From Kondoa malvinella (Eukaryota; Basidiomycota; Agaricostilbomycetes; Agaricostilbales; Kondoaceae), in the NCBI GenBank assembly GCA_039545315.1, contig BCIM01000006.1, forward strand, positions 1-64,000: DNA of 64,000 nt. The letters are read 5' to 3'. Every line of letters begins with the position of its first letter. The first letter of the stretch is position 1. The position numbers and the translations under genes were made by a program. Below are positions 39,581-50,600 of this stretch, piece by piece. A model generated the notes under the pieces. The model saw nothing but the letters and a program-made list of their open reading frames with translations. It had not been told where the DNA came from and ran no database searches.

Positions 39581-39962
39581 TGCGGTAGTGGACAGCTAGG
39601 ATTTGTGCTGTTGGCAGGCATCGATAATGATCGATTGAGTAATTCGATGCGAAAGTATGATTGCAAAGTGCTTCAAGTCTTTGATTCAGCTTCACGACCT
39701 CGCGCTGGTAATTCCGGCCCATACTTCCTTTGACGCTTTCACGTTGACAACGTTGGGGAGACAAGCCCAGACGGAAGTCCTTCTGACCTTTTATCTCAAT
39801 CCAAAGCAGCAGCACACACTGCCTACCTCTGCAAGCTATCAGCTACGTACTCCCTATTTGAGCAATCAAGCACACATGTCTGAGGCAAGGTGAGCGCATG
39901 GTTCCAAAAGCTGTGATGTTGGCTTGTCATGGTACTACCAAAGAAGGAGCATCTGCTAACCA
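39581..39962. other. Intergenic region without a gene
   Basis: About 380 nt between the saccharopine-like gene and the F-box-like gene. Its right end resembles the sequence before the F-box relic at 37885, so the duplicated unit includes some 5' flank. I see nothing coding. Confidence 0.4.
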
Positions 39963-41325
39963 ATGTCGCGCTCTTACGAACGTCCCATCGACTCCAAAAG
40001 AAGCTTCAGACTATTTGCTCTTCTGCCTGCGGAAATTCAGCTGCTGATCGCGCAAGAGTACGCTTACAGCCTCTCACAGCGCTGTTTCAGTCAGTACACG
40101 TACCGACTCTGCTCCAGCGAGAATCTGACAATTAGGACCTAATAGACAAAGAGTATCCTGCCAATTTCCAATGTCGCCCGAAGAGAGCACAACGGCGACT
40201 ATGCAAGGCAATGCACATCAACAGTGTGTTCTATACCGCTGTTAGACCTGTACTGTATCGATCAGTCGTGCTGCGCAACAGGAAGCAGTTCTTGCGGTTT
40301 TCAGCTCGCCTTTCTGCCGAAGCCGATCTGTTGCGCTTCATTTATGAAATCTTCTTGGAGACGGAGGTCTGGACGTGGCTCTGCCCGCAAGAGATGGTAG
40401 ACGCTTCTTTGGGTACTCATGATGATGTAGCGTTGCACTATTTGTTGAAGCACCTCGCAACCTTCGTTGATGGGTCAATCGCTCGCATGCCGAAGATTCA
40501 GCATATCTGCATTGTCTTGAAGGATTGTATCGATGCGAGCGATATGCAAGTCTCGCTCAGGGCTCTGACAATCCAATTCATCAAGATGGACATCTCCTTC
40601 ACAATATTCAATACCGAGAGCACTATGCTCTTTGATCATTGCTCGACGCGGTTCCAAACCCATCACATGTCTGGAAGATCATTCAAGGTTATCAGACCGC
40701 TATCGACATGGCAGAGCCATACCTGTTATGCTTTCAAAATGGACTTTTTCTCACTCGTTTGGAAGACGACCGCTTAGATTTCCCCTTTCATCCGCACATC
40801 CAGAACCTCACTATCATCTGCCAAAATTCGGATCTGACGTACAATGTGATACCTGTATCACTGTCTGGTCTTTGCGAGCAACTGCGAAGCTTGAAGGTGC
40901 GGTGCTGTTGCACCCGGGATGAGGATGACGCCGAATGGGCCGACCTATCGGTTTGGGCGCTCAGGGACGCACTCTTAGACTGTCACAACCTTACATTCCT
41001 CAACCTGGAGCCGATACTTTATGCTTGGAAGGAGGAAGCAAAAGCTTTCTGGACTGCTCTTCCATCAACACTCAGTAACATGAACCTCGCCATCGGCAAC
41101 ATCTCTTTCTTAGAACCGCTATACTACCTTCTTCGAACCTCAACCCCCTCCCGACGCAGAATACTGCCAAATCTCGTATCGTTCAAATGTAATTTGAAGC
41201 TTTGGGATAAAGCTGGGACTCCGTCGGATGATGAGTATTACGATCACGTGGATGTGTCGTGCATCCAGGATGATGATTTCGAAGTATTGGGATACCAGTG
41301 GGATCTGGGAGGAAAGGAACGATGA
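39963..41325 (+). pseudogene. F-box/LRR-like gene with a frame break
   Basis: Probably an F-box protein, which would bind Skp1 and present targets to the CUL1 ligase. The ATG at 39963 gives MSRSYERPIDSKRSFRLF and the F-box-like LPAEIQLLIAQEYAYSLSQ. A GTCAGT intron of 56 nt ending CCTAATAG joins NKEYPANFQCRPKRAQ and VFYTAVRPVLYRSVVLRN, common in fungal F-box proteins. The frame then runs to about 40630. The following LRR-like segment (DMAEPYLLCFQNGLFL, IQNLTIICQNSDLTYN, CHNLTFLNLEPILY) is in another frame. Either one base has been lost near 40635, or a non-canonical intron (for example GC donor after about 40617) lies there. The frame ends GYQWDLGGKER with TGA 41323-41325, inside a 22-bp tandem duplication. 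I favour a damaged copy, with moderate confidence. Confidence 0.5.
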
Positions 41326-41345
41326 TCTGGGAGGAAAGGAACGAT
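41302..41345. repeat. 22-bp perfect tandem duplication at the F-box-like 3' end
   Basis: Two identical 22-bp copies (41302-41323 and 41324-41345) starting gatctgggaggaaaggaacg. The stop codon of the LRR-like frame straddles the junction. As 22 is not a multiple of three, any coding sequence crossing it would shift frame. Confidence 0.9.
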
Positions 41346-41797
41346 GAAGAAGATGACTGGACGGAAACGTGGGAAGCAAGCATGAAATCTGCCTCGGACC
41401 ATTTCATGCATTCTCTGCTCGGTCTGTTGGCGTATCATCGAATCGACTGCACGGGCTTTGGGCACTCAGGGAATGGCAAGGTGAGCAGCCCTCACCCATG
41501 TTGTGCTATTCTCTAACGGTTTAATTGCCGTTGTAGCGACAGCTAATTACAGATCACTTCTCTCCAATACATCGAGTTCAAGGCTAGCTGTAAATGGATT
41601 GTTTGGGACTCGGCGTCTCGCTGTCGTGGACAGAAGGGCAGCATGAATGACTGACAGTGCAAGGCATCCCTGTAATACTCTCATGCATTGTGATAGGAGT
41701 AGAGCTAGTCTTGCTTTTCATCCGTGACAATATAATTAGCCTGCTCTTCACCATCCATCCTGAATGACAGTCTCAGCACCACAGATGCATAAGAAGA
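41326..41797. other. Region with a possible lost C-terminal exon
   Basis: The + strand frame from 41325 to about 41480 reads IWEERNDEEDDWTETWEASM and then SASDHFMHSLLGLLAYHRID before a GTGAGC donor-like site. It looks like protein but is not in frame with the LRR-like ORF, so it may be a former C-terminal part. The remaining 300 nt show nothing. Confidence 0.35.
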
Positions 41798-42876
41798 TTA
41801 TACACCCACAGAAGTGTAAATGGTTTCATCATCATCAAAATGCATGCGATATTGCACCGCATCTTCGTCCGCGCTTAGTCCTTCGCTAGAGTACAGATAC
41901 GATGCTTCGCTCTCGCATTCATATTGTAATGAAGCTTGGCTGTCATACCCGTCGGGATCCACGTATTCCACTTCGACTGGAAAGCGAGCTTGGCTAATGC
42001 CGGAGACAGTAGACGCCAAGGTAGTTCTCTAGACAAGAGACAAATCGGAGTGTCCGATGTACCTATGTATGCATCAGCATGCTGCGCATCGTCGTATGTA
42101 ATGCTGTCGGGTCGATTCGAAGTCAAAGTACCCGCACAAGCTTGTCGCTGGGAAGTCCTTCGATCAGCATCGTTGACCTTCACTGCCCTGCATCACTCAC
42201 TACTTGATCGAACTCGAACAAGTCCTGAGCGCTTATGCTTCCACCGGCCCGAGCAAAAGTCCAGCGCCTGCCACAAAGCCTCATACTCTCCTCTGACGTA
42301 TTTTCCGGCACAAGCTCACTACGTCTCAGAGCCGCTGACAGTAATGCTGTTGTGGCCGTATCAAAGTCGACATAATTGCAGAACCGATAAGTCTCAGCAA
42401 GATGTGGTGAGAAAGGTGACCAGTACTTGTGAAGTTTACGGTAAGGGAGCCCGGTCTGTTTCCATCGAGGCTGGCTCAGCTCTGGCTGGTGCTGGAAGGT
42501 CAGGGCAGCCCGAAGAAGTGGAGCGACAGAGCCGGGCTGACAGAAAGAAGCTAGCAGAAGGTCGCGTTCGGCTTGACTTGCAAATCGCTCTCGCCATTCA
42601 TCCGTTATTTGAGGCAATTGTTGAAAAGCAGCGGACCAGTCTTCTTCCGCAGGAATGCTGTTCAGAGGACTGCATCGAGGAAGGAAAGTAGCCTTCATAA
42701 GTGTGCTCGATGCTCTTCTTCCAAACAGAGGTAGACTTCACATCAAGCAGAATATTTCGGAGCGGCAGAGACGTGCGCGAGAGAAATAGCAAACTCTTGG
42801 GCGGCACATGCGCGAAGATCTCGAACAGAAGCTCGGTTGAGAGGCTTTCAAAAGTAGACAGCGGCCTGACAGGCAT
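41798..42876 (-). CDS. F-box protein
   Basis: An F-box domain opens the protein: ATG (42874-42876) MPVRPLSTFESLSTELLFEI, then FAHVPPKSLLFLSRTSLPLR, followed by SVWKKS, the usual end of a fungal F-box module. It would act as a substrate receptor for an SCF ligase. The next long exon is in another frame (PAEEDWSAAFQQLPQITDEW to LCGRRWTFARAGGS). A GTGAAG to ATGAAG intron of about 50 nt joins them in frame but deletes SVWKKS, so the junction is uncertain and a frameshift is possible. Later exons give SNRPDSITYDDAQHADAYI and an acidic tail VEYVDPDGYDSQASLQYECE, ending DDDETIYTSVGV with TAA 41798-41800. The start codon lies 27 bp from that of the CinA-type gene. Confidence 0.68.
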
Positions 42877-42903
42877 GATGACAGTTCTTAACAAAAGACG
42901 GTC

Positions 42904-43523
42904 ATGTCGAAATTGCAAACACTAGCGCAACAAGTCGGGAAGCTGCTCAAAGAGAAGAAAGCCACGATTTCTGTAGTGGAAACAGCTACAGGCGGGACGA
43001 TAGCAGCCTCGCTTCTAGCCCTGCCAGGCGCTTCCCAATTTTTCGCTGGCGGCATTAACGCGTACTCCTTGAAGGCAAGAGAAGTCTTCTTGGGCTGGAC
43101 GGACGAAGATAATGCGGGCTATGCGTAGGCGAAACTGCTGCGCTCGCCGAGCTGACATGCTGAAGATGCGAATCAGTGGGCCAACTGAAGCGATCGTCCT
43201 AAAATTGGCAAAGTCACTTCAGGGAAGTCTGGATACTACCTACTGCATAGCGGAAAGTGGTGCGGCTGGACCAACTCTACCGACCAAATATCGAGCTGAA
43301 ATCAAAGGTAGGAAGTATTGATCGCTTGCTGCACGAGCTGACTGACATGGACTGTACAGCTCCTGGCTATTGTCCTCTGGCAGTCATCGGACCTAATGGT
43401 TTCGAGAAGGCAATCACTATCGAAACCGGATTGAGTGATCGAAGCGATAACATGCAGCGATTCAGCGAAGAGGCCCTGCAGCTGTTGATCTCAGTCCTCA
43501 GCGCAGACCAAGAGAAACTGTGA
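42904..43523 (+). CDS. CinA C-terminal-domain protein (NMN amidohydrolase type)
   Basis: A stand-alone CinA C-terminal domain. In bacteria this domain (PncC) deamidates nicotinamide mononucleotide; the fungal role is not established. The spliced protein is 171 aa: MSKLQTLAQQVGKLLKEKKA, ISVVETATGGTIAASLLALP (the family signature), FFAGGINAYSLKAREVFLGW, then GPTEAIVLKLAKSLQG, DTTYCIAESGAAGPT, APGYCPLAVIGPNGFEKAI and a C-terminal helix ending LISVLSADQEKL with TGA 43521-43523. Introns were counted at 43125-43176 and 43308-43359 (both 52 nt, GT-AG). The catalytic-region residues of the family (the T-x-TGG loop and the AESGAAGP loop) look intact. A degraded copy of its 3' part lies at 45365-45605. 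Confidence 0.9.
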
Positions 43524-44265
43524 GGACTAGCCGAAGGCTGACGGATTCTCAAGGGATTCTGTCGTGCAATTTGAAGCCGCTCATGCTGATCAATTGGCCA
43601 TAAACGACCATGTACAATGTGTCGAAGACAAGGCTTTATGGTCAAATTGTATCTTTTGGTTTGGCTAGCTTGCCTTCTGTCTCGCCAGAAGTACGGGGCC
43701 TGGATTGTAATGTGAGACTGGCGGTTTTGATAGACAGCAGCCATACATTTGCGGCTGAACATCTGCACTGCAAAGCGTGCTGAATGGCAAGAGAGCCTGT
43801 GGTATATCGCTAGGGAGCGTATCTTGGCTTCTGAGGAACATCGTCGCGGCACAACAACCTCCGAAATATCTTGTCTACCCGAAGCATGCATACATTACGC
43901 TCGCGATTCCCTCGTACGCCCTCTATGGACATTAAGAAGACCGCCAAGCTAAGGTCAACGCAGTCTAGCAAGCCCTTTCGTGCGGTCTTTCGAAGTTGCC
44001 AGACATCTTCAACAATCAAAGGATGGAAAGTCGCAAGAAGGTGTCTATCTTACACGAGAGCTGTCTGTTCATTCGACTGAGTGGACAGAATCCTGCGCAA
44101 TCACTTCCTCGTCTTCATGGTCTATCCATCTATAATGGTTTATCCAACTCAATTCAGTTCAACTACTGTCAATCTAGCCTCGTTTTGCATCTTTACGACC
44201 GAAGCAAAATACCTTCAGCTGTCATTTAAGTCAAGACAAGAGGTGCACTCACTTGTGCTGACGTC
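43524..44265. other. Long gap between convergent genes, no supported gene
   Basis: About 740 nt. The first 120 nt are the 3' flank that is also present in the duplicate at 45.5 kb. ORFs of 60-75 codons occur on both strands but have no family motifs. I see no repeat. Confidence 0.4.
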
Positions 44266-44985
44266 CTACTCTTCGAAATCCTGAAATCCACATCTTATCG
44301 CCCTGACAACAGGTGACCTTCCTTGCGTCTGGATAGGCTCTTTCAGCGGAAAGCAGAAATCCATATGCGGCACCGACTTTTTAGCATACTCGGCATTTGA
44401 TGGATCCAACTTGCAAGCCTCAACGATGTGCTCAGTAGCTGCGTGCGACTCCGAATACTTGTAATCCCAGGCTCTCTCCTCGTCATAGTCAGGATTTCCG
44501 CTAAAGAAAAAATTCGTATCGCTTGCGTCCACTTGAGCTTGCTTGACGTGTTCGTCGTGAAGGGAATTGTGAATTTTGGCTTTCAGCTTCGCTTCTTCCT
44601 CTTTCAGCTGATGGTGAGCTGGGAAGATCTTCAAAGCTCGATACTGAAAGATCTTCGGTCTTGTGTCAGGCGCCAGGTCAACTAGTGCCATGTAAGCGGT
44701 AACTCGATGCTGCCAGGCGATAGGTGTGTCTGCTTTGGGCCACGCAATGTCGTAATAGATGTTTCGAGCAGCAAGACTCCCCGTTTTGTTTCTCCCTGCT
44801 GTATAGTCTCTGACCAAGGCAGCTGCTTCCTCCAGCTGAGCGTTGGTTTGCTGGAAGCTTGGACCGCTTTTGCTTTTGCTGCTTTGCCAACACCGGAGCA
44901 GCAGAGGGATGGGCAGCGCCGGCGTCTTGGTCTTGCAAGAACGGTATAAAGTGGGTATCGCAAGTCTCTGGGCACTGCGTAACAT
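44266..44985 (-). CDS. Unknown protein with a mitochondrial-type N-terminus
   Basis: A single intronless frame of 239 codons from ATG 44983-44985 (MLRSAQRLAIPTLYRSCKTK) to TAG 44266-44268. The N-terminus is basic and lacks acids, as in a mitochondrial presequence. The body has QTNAQLEEAAALVRDYTAG, AARNIYYDIAWPKADTPI, WQHRVTAYMALVDLAPDTRP, a basic coiled helix HHQLKEEEAKLKAKIHNSL and the end PVVRAIRCGFQDFEE. No family is recognised. The lack of introns is unusual here, where most genes of this size have several. An in-frame TTG upstream is not a likely start. Confidence 0.62.
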   Translation of the reverse strand: MLRSAQRLAIPTLYRSCKTKTPALPIPLLLRCWQSSKSKSGPSFQQTNAQLEEAAALVRDYTAGRNKTGSLAARNIYYDIAWPKADTPIAWQHRVTAYMALVDLAPDTRPKIFQYRALKIFPAHHQLKEEEAKLKAKIHNSLHDEHVKQAQVDASDTNFFFSGNPDYDEERAWDYKYSESHAATEHIVEACKLDPSNAEYAKKSVPHMDFCFPLKEPIQTQGRSPVVRAIRCGFQDFEE

Positions 44986-45364
44986 GCTGGGTATAAAATA
45001 CTTGGTTGGCGTCAAACAAGCAGTTGCGATTCTTTGACTGTAATCTACAGCCAGCGCTCAAAAGCTAGACAAGGACAGCTGCTCCAATCACGTCTATCAT
45101 AGAAGAACTCGAAGTTGTATTCCATTCGAAGCTCTCAGGCGTCAAAATCGCTTTCGGAAGATATAGTGCCCAGCTCGTCTGCTATGTAGAGTGTCGGCAT
45201 TCTTTGCTGCCATTTACGCACCTGTCATCTAAAACGCTGTGTCCATCGACCGGCTGAATCTTCCTAGCGATCCCTGTCACTGCACCGAATGTCAGCGCTG
45301 GTCTGAGCGTATCAAAACCTGATCTAGTCGGCGTCTACCTGTAAAGCTCGATGATTTAGCTGTG
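44986..45364. other. Gap with a possible minus-strand coding remnant
   Basis: On the minus strand, about 45330 down to 45100 reads FDTLRPALTFGAVTGIARKI and QPVDGHSVLDD, then after a possible GTGCGT intron a segment that does not keep frame. It looks like the last exons of a gene whose 5' part is missing, next to the CinA relic. No family is recognised. Confidence 0.35.
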
Positions 45365-45605
45365 TCGAAACCGGATTGAGTGACTGAAGCGATTGCATGC
45401 AGCAATTCAAGCGAAGAGGCGCTTCAGCTGTTAATCTCAGTCCTCACAGCAGACCAAGGGAAGCTGTAAGCACTAGCGGAATGCTGCAGGATTGTTGTTC
45501 TGTCGTTCAATTGCAAGCCGCTCATCATCATGCTCATGCCAATCAATTGTCCATAGACCACCATGTACAATAACATGTCGCACGCAAAGCTTCATGTTCA
45601 AAGTG
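45365..45605 (+). pseudogene. Degenerate duplicate of the CinA-type gene 3' end
   Basis: The sequence from cgaaaccggattgagtga at 45365 aligns by eye with 43421 onward and continues through the C-terminal helix, the stop region and about 100 nt of 3' flank (catgtacaat...). Substitutions and small indels break the frame. No upstream CinA exons are present, so it is a 5'-truncated copy. Confidence 0.65.
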
Positions 45606-45743
45606 CATCTTCAAGCTACACGGAGCCCAATCATACCCAAATCGCATACTTCGACATCGCTGTGACGCAAAGTCGATGCCTTTACTCTGTCGATTGGTAA
45701 TCTAGTCAGCAGCAGCTGTTGCTCCTGCTCTACGTCTTCAAAG

Positions 45744-47540
45744 ATGTCCAGCAGTGCTATCACACACCTGTTCCAGCATCCCAGGCTCGGAGGCATCGTC
45801 GGCCGTTTACTGTCTCCAGATCTAGTTCAATACTGTAGTTTGCATTATGCCAGCATTCCTCAGCGCTTCGGTCGATCTAGCCTGCTCGATGCGCTTCCAA
45901 ACAAGCCTTACGATGCTACAAAACCTGGACCTACCTCTGTGCAACCCTTTGGATCGGTGGAGAAAGATGCAAATGGCAACCAATTGCCTACAGAGGGACT
46001 GCAAGAAGAGGAACAGGCTGAAGATTGCTTGACCTTGAATGTGTTTGCGCCTATTACTGCTTCTCCCGATCAGAAAGTGCCGGTCCTGTGCTTCATTCAT
46101 GGTGGTGCTTTCTTCCTAGGCAGCTCTGTAGGTTGCACGTCTTGAGCTATTATAACGACTGACGTTAGCATAGACACGGCCGTACTATCATCCTCAATCA
46201 TTCTGCGAGCAAGCGATCAACAGCAAGAAGCCGTTGATCTTTGTGCGCGGTCCGATGCGTTACACCTTGCCTGGCTGATTCGCTCTAGGTGTCCATTAAC
46301 TACCGCCTCGGAGGTCTAGGATTCTTCCACTCACCAGAAGCAGCCGATCTTATTCCTGCCAATAATGGGCTACATGGTATGCAGCGAGACGTGTAGCTGC
46401 CGGGATACTGTTGATCGAAAGCCCACAGATCAACTTCGCGCACTCGAATGGATCCGAAGCAACATCTCAGGCTTTGGCGGAGATCTAAGCAACCTTACTG
46501 TCATCGGTCAATCTGCTGGAGGAGAAAGCGTCTCGCTACACAACTATTCAGGCAGTAGCGTTCCGCTGTATAAGAGAGCGATCGCTTTTAGCGGTAGTCC
46601 GGTCACTATGCCTTCCAAGACGCCTCAGGTGAGCTGGATAGTCTCGTAGGGATGACTGATCTGATGCCTTCATCTGCAGGAGCATCAACAAAACTTTATC
46701 CAGCAAGCCAAAAAGCTCGACATCGAGATTCAGGGCAAGAGCAGTACTGAAATAGCTCAAGAGATGATCAAAGTGGACGTGGGCAAGATTCGTGATTTGG
46801 CTTTCGTCGGAGCGCCTTGCAGTTCCAGCGAAATACTACCCTACGACAAACCGACCATGCAGAACGTGCTGAATGGAACATTGAAGACTCCAGATTGGCT
46901 TGAATCCCAGCTCGTCTCTTCTGCTTCATATGATGGCTCCATTTCGTACATTATGACGCAAGGAGACGATTCGAAGAAAGATCATGCCAAATCGTTCCAT
47001 AAAGTAGCAGAAGATGTGCTCAAGAACCCACAAGCTCTCTACGACCTGTATGACATGAAAACTTCAGACGACGATCAAACTGCATTGACCAAGATATGCC
47101 AATTTGAGAGCGACATTGGCTTCTTTGCTGCAGCATACTCGATGGCTGAAGCTTTTCCTTCAAAGACCTTCTTCCAGCACTTTGATCTCGCCAATCCTTT
47201 CGAAGGTCCATTAGGCAAAGATGAAGGTGCGAGTCATACGTGGGACATCGTCGCGTTGTTGGGCGCGTATCAAGAGAAGCTTCGACCGGAATTGATCAAG
47301 GTCATCAAGGATTGGAGGGAGAAGATTATTGATTATGTGATTGATGGTACACCTCCGTGTGCTCTATTTGGTGAAAAGCGGAATGCACTACTGGTGACGC
47401 AGAAGGAAGTGAAAGAGGCGACAAGGCAGGATTACCTCGAAGGAAGGAGGGCGAAGCTGCTTGAGCTGGCCGATAGGGAGGGCGGGCGAGATTTCGTCTG
47501 GGAAGGTCTATGTCGGCGTTGGCTCATGAATGGTGAATGA
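45744..47540 (+). CDS. Type B carboxylesterase
   Basis: An alpha/beta-hydrolase of the carboxylesterase/lipase type B family, hydrolysing carboxylic esters; the natural substrate is unknown. The ATG (45744) begins [20 protein letters not shown]. Motifs in order are YASIPQRFG, the family signature [11 protein letters not shown], the oxyanion loop [53 protein letters not shown] and the nucleophile elbow [15 protein letters not shown] late [17 protein letters not shown] carries the likely catalytic histidine. The acid residue is probably in the [13 protein letters not shown] to [12 protein letters not shown] stretch. At least four introns are present (one joins LIF to VSINYRL). The stop TGA is at 47538-47540. 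There is no signal peptide, so it is likely cytosolic. Confidence 0.9.
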
Positions 47541-47575
47541 GCATCACACCTGTCGTTTCATGCATACAGTACCAG

Positions 47576-47583
47576 TCACGTGA
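47576..47583. promoter_or_regulatory. Palindromic TCACGTGA upstream of the importin gene
   Basis: The 8-bp palindrome lies 112 nt before the importin start in a 155-nt promoter. It is the same E-box/Cbf1-type word found upstream of BMS1. Confidence 0.4.
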
Positions 47584-47695
47584 TGCTGTTTTGCTCGAGA
47601 TCTCAAAAATTTGTTGCAGTACGCGAGGCTATTCTGGAGCCCAGCAACGGATATACCCTGCAAGAGCACAAGTCTCTAAATATACCCTAGCCAGT

Positions 47696-50600
47696 ATGGA
47701 CCACTCCGTGCTGATCCAGCTCTTCGACGCAACTTTCAATCCTGATGCTGCAATTCGCAAGTCTGCAGAGCAGGAACTTCGTAAAGTGAGCAACTAAGCA
47801 TCAGTAGGCGCTCTCTCACAGGCGCTGCTCAATCTGTAGAACGAAGGACACGAGGGGTTGCTATCCGCTGTTCTGCAGATTATCAGCAGCGAGCAATATT
47901 CTATTGGCACGCGTCAAGCTGCTGCAGTCTTCTTCAAGAACAGAACAACCAAAGCATGGACGAGCTCAGAAAGTCGCACGCCTACAGCTCCGATATTAGA
48001 GTCAGACAGAGCCTACATCAAGCAGCACATCATGTCCATCCTGTGCAACGTTCCTTCCGTCCTGAAATCCCAAGTCAAGGTCGCCATGGGTGCTGTCATT
48101 GTCTGTGATTTTCCTGAGCAATGGCCTGAGCTACTACCTACGGTCATGTCTGGCTTGACAAGCGGAAAAGAGAATGAAGTGGAAGGCGCTCTTCTTGCTT
48201 TGACAGAGATGTTCAAGGCCTACAGGTATGTAGAAATTTGTTCGCTCATGTGTTTGTCTGATCGTCTTGCCAGATTTCAACTCAGTGGTCGGGAAGTACC
48301 AAACCAGCTTGCCGAAAAGATGCTTCCACTTCTAGTTCAGCTTGGATCCGGTCTGCTAGCTCAGATACCTCAACCTGCTGCTCCTGCTGCTACAGGTCGA
48401 ACGCTACATCTTATCTTCAAAATTTATCGGGCAACCATACAAACTGAAATGACTCCTCACCATCAAGCGCAACAGAGCATCGTACCTTGGGGCACTCTAT
48501 TTCTGCAAGTTGTCAACCGCTCGCTATCGTCAGCTGATGTGCCCGAAGATACGGAAGAGCGGGAAAAGTGCTCGTGGTGGAAAGCAAAGAAATGGGCTTA
48601 CTTCTGCGTGAGTCAAGCTATCAAATACATCTGCAGGTCTTATGTGCTCGGTTTGATTAGCTCAATCGGCTCTTTTCAAAATACGGCTCACCAAGTCAGC
48701 TCGCTAGCAATATGACAGAATACAAGGATTTCGCTGCGCATTTCGAACAACATTTCGCTCCTGAAATCTTTAAAGCTTACCTCAAACAAGTCGAACTGTA
48801 CATTGGAGGCCAAGCATGGCTTAGTAGACGATGTGTCAAGCTGACCATTGATTTCTTGGATGAATGGTTTGTCTACTGTCCAGTACTTTCTTCTCAAGCT
48901 GACCTTAGCGCAGCATCAAGCCGAAATCAACCTGGGCACTGCTAAAAAACCACTTGAACCAGATTATCGAGCACTTCCTCTTTCCCTTCCTCTGCCCAGA
49001 CGATGAAGAAGTCGCCGAATTCGAAGACGATCCAGTGGAGTACATTCGCCTCTACGTGTCTGATTTCCGGGCGGATTACTATCAACGGCCTGAAATATCA
49101 GCTTTGAACTTTATGGATAGCTTGGCAACGTCTAGAAAGAAGACTGCTTTACAGCCGTTGCTGGGTTTCGCTACTGGAATTGTGGCAGAGTATGCCATTC
49201 CGCAATCACTGTGTTCAACTTGCTGATACCACTGGCAGATATCCTGAAAAGCGGACAGCCAGGGAGAAAGAAGGAGCACTAAAATTGATCTCTAATCTTG
49301 CCAGTCCAATCCTCAAATCGGTGAGCCACACTAAGCGTTCGATTGCCCAATGCTGATATCCACACAGAAACAATTCGGAGCCTCGATGGAAGACTTCTTT
49401 CTGCACTATGTTGTTCCCGAGTTCAAGAGCTCAAATGGAATGCTCCGAGTCAGAGTGCGTGAAGGTATTGAATGCTACTTATTTAGCATCTCATGTGGAT
49501 GACCACCGTACAGGCATGCCAAATGGTCGCGACGTTCGAAGGTGACTTGATCTCGGTCACTTACAGTACTTGACTGACATGGTACAGGCCTGGACATGAC
49601 ATGGAAAGACGAGTCAAACATCGACAGGCTCTTCAATCTGGTTTCGCAGAGCATGCTAGATCCAGCATTGCCTGTTCGCGTTCAAGCTGCTCTGGCCTTA
49701 CCAGAGCTTGCGCGGTACGATAGAAGTAGGCAATGATACGTTTAGACATCAGAGCTAGTCTGATTTCGCTATCGCATAGTCCGTCAATTGGTAGCGCCAA
49801 ACATTGGCCAGATCATGACAGAAATGCTCAAGCTTGGTAACGAGGTTGATATCGATGCGTTGGTCGATACCAGCCGCAAGCTGGTGGAAGACTTCTCTGA
49901 AGAGCTCATACCTTTTGCGGTCGACCTGACTGCCAGCTGGAGTGCTTCGTACTTGCGCATCATGCAAGAGCAGCTGGAAGCTCGTAGCAGCGCACCGGAT
50001 GAGGACAGTGTGTTGGAAGAAAAGACTTTGGCTGGTACGCATTTAAAGTCCAACAGAGAGACCTGTCTGAATACCCTCATGTAGCTATGGGACTTCTCAA
50101 GACCCTGTCGCAATTGATAGCGGCCATCAGCGAGAAGCCTGAAGTCCTTCGTGCGGCTGAGAATGCTATGTTGCCTGCACTCGAATTCACCTTGCAACAT
50201 CAATTCACAGGTCAATATCCACACATACCTTTTATCTAAATCTGACTTTGTGCAGAGATGTACGATGACATTTTCGACTTGGTCGACTCGTTGACATTCC
50301 ACCAAAAAGCAATTGGTCCTTCAATGTGGAGAGTATTTGAGCTAATTTACGCAACCTTCAAGTCTGAAGGTCTCGACTTCTTGGATGGTCAGCCTTGCCT
50401 CTTCGAAGAACCCATTTGATCGCTGATGATGTATTTGATGTAGAAATGCTCACCTCCCTTGACAACTTCATTTCTTACGGCGGAGACGTCATAGCCAGCA
50501 ACGCTCAATATCTCGGAATGATCCTCGACATCTTTGAAACCACTATGCAAAGTCTCAATTTGGGGGCGGTCGATCGAGTAGCTGCTTGCAAGCTTGCAGA

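Noticed and set aside
43367..43891. A 174-codon minus-strand ORF overlapping the CinA-type gene
   Set aside because: Half of it is antisense to the CinA exon; the rest has no coding signal or splice structure.
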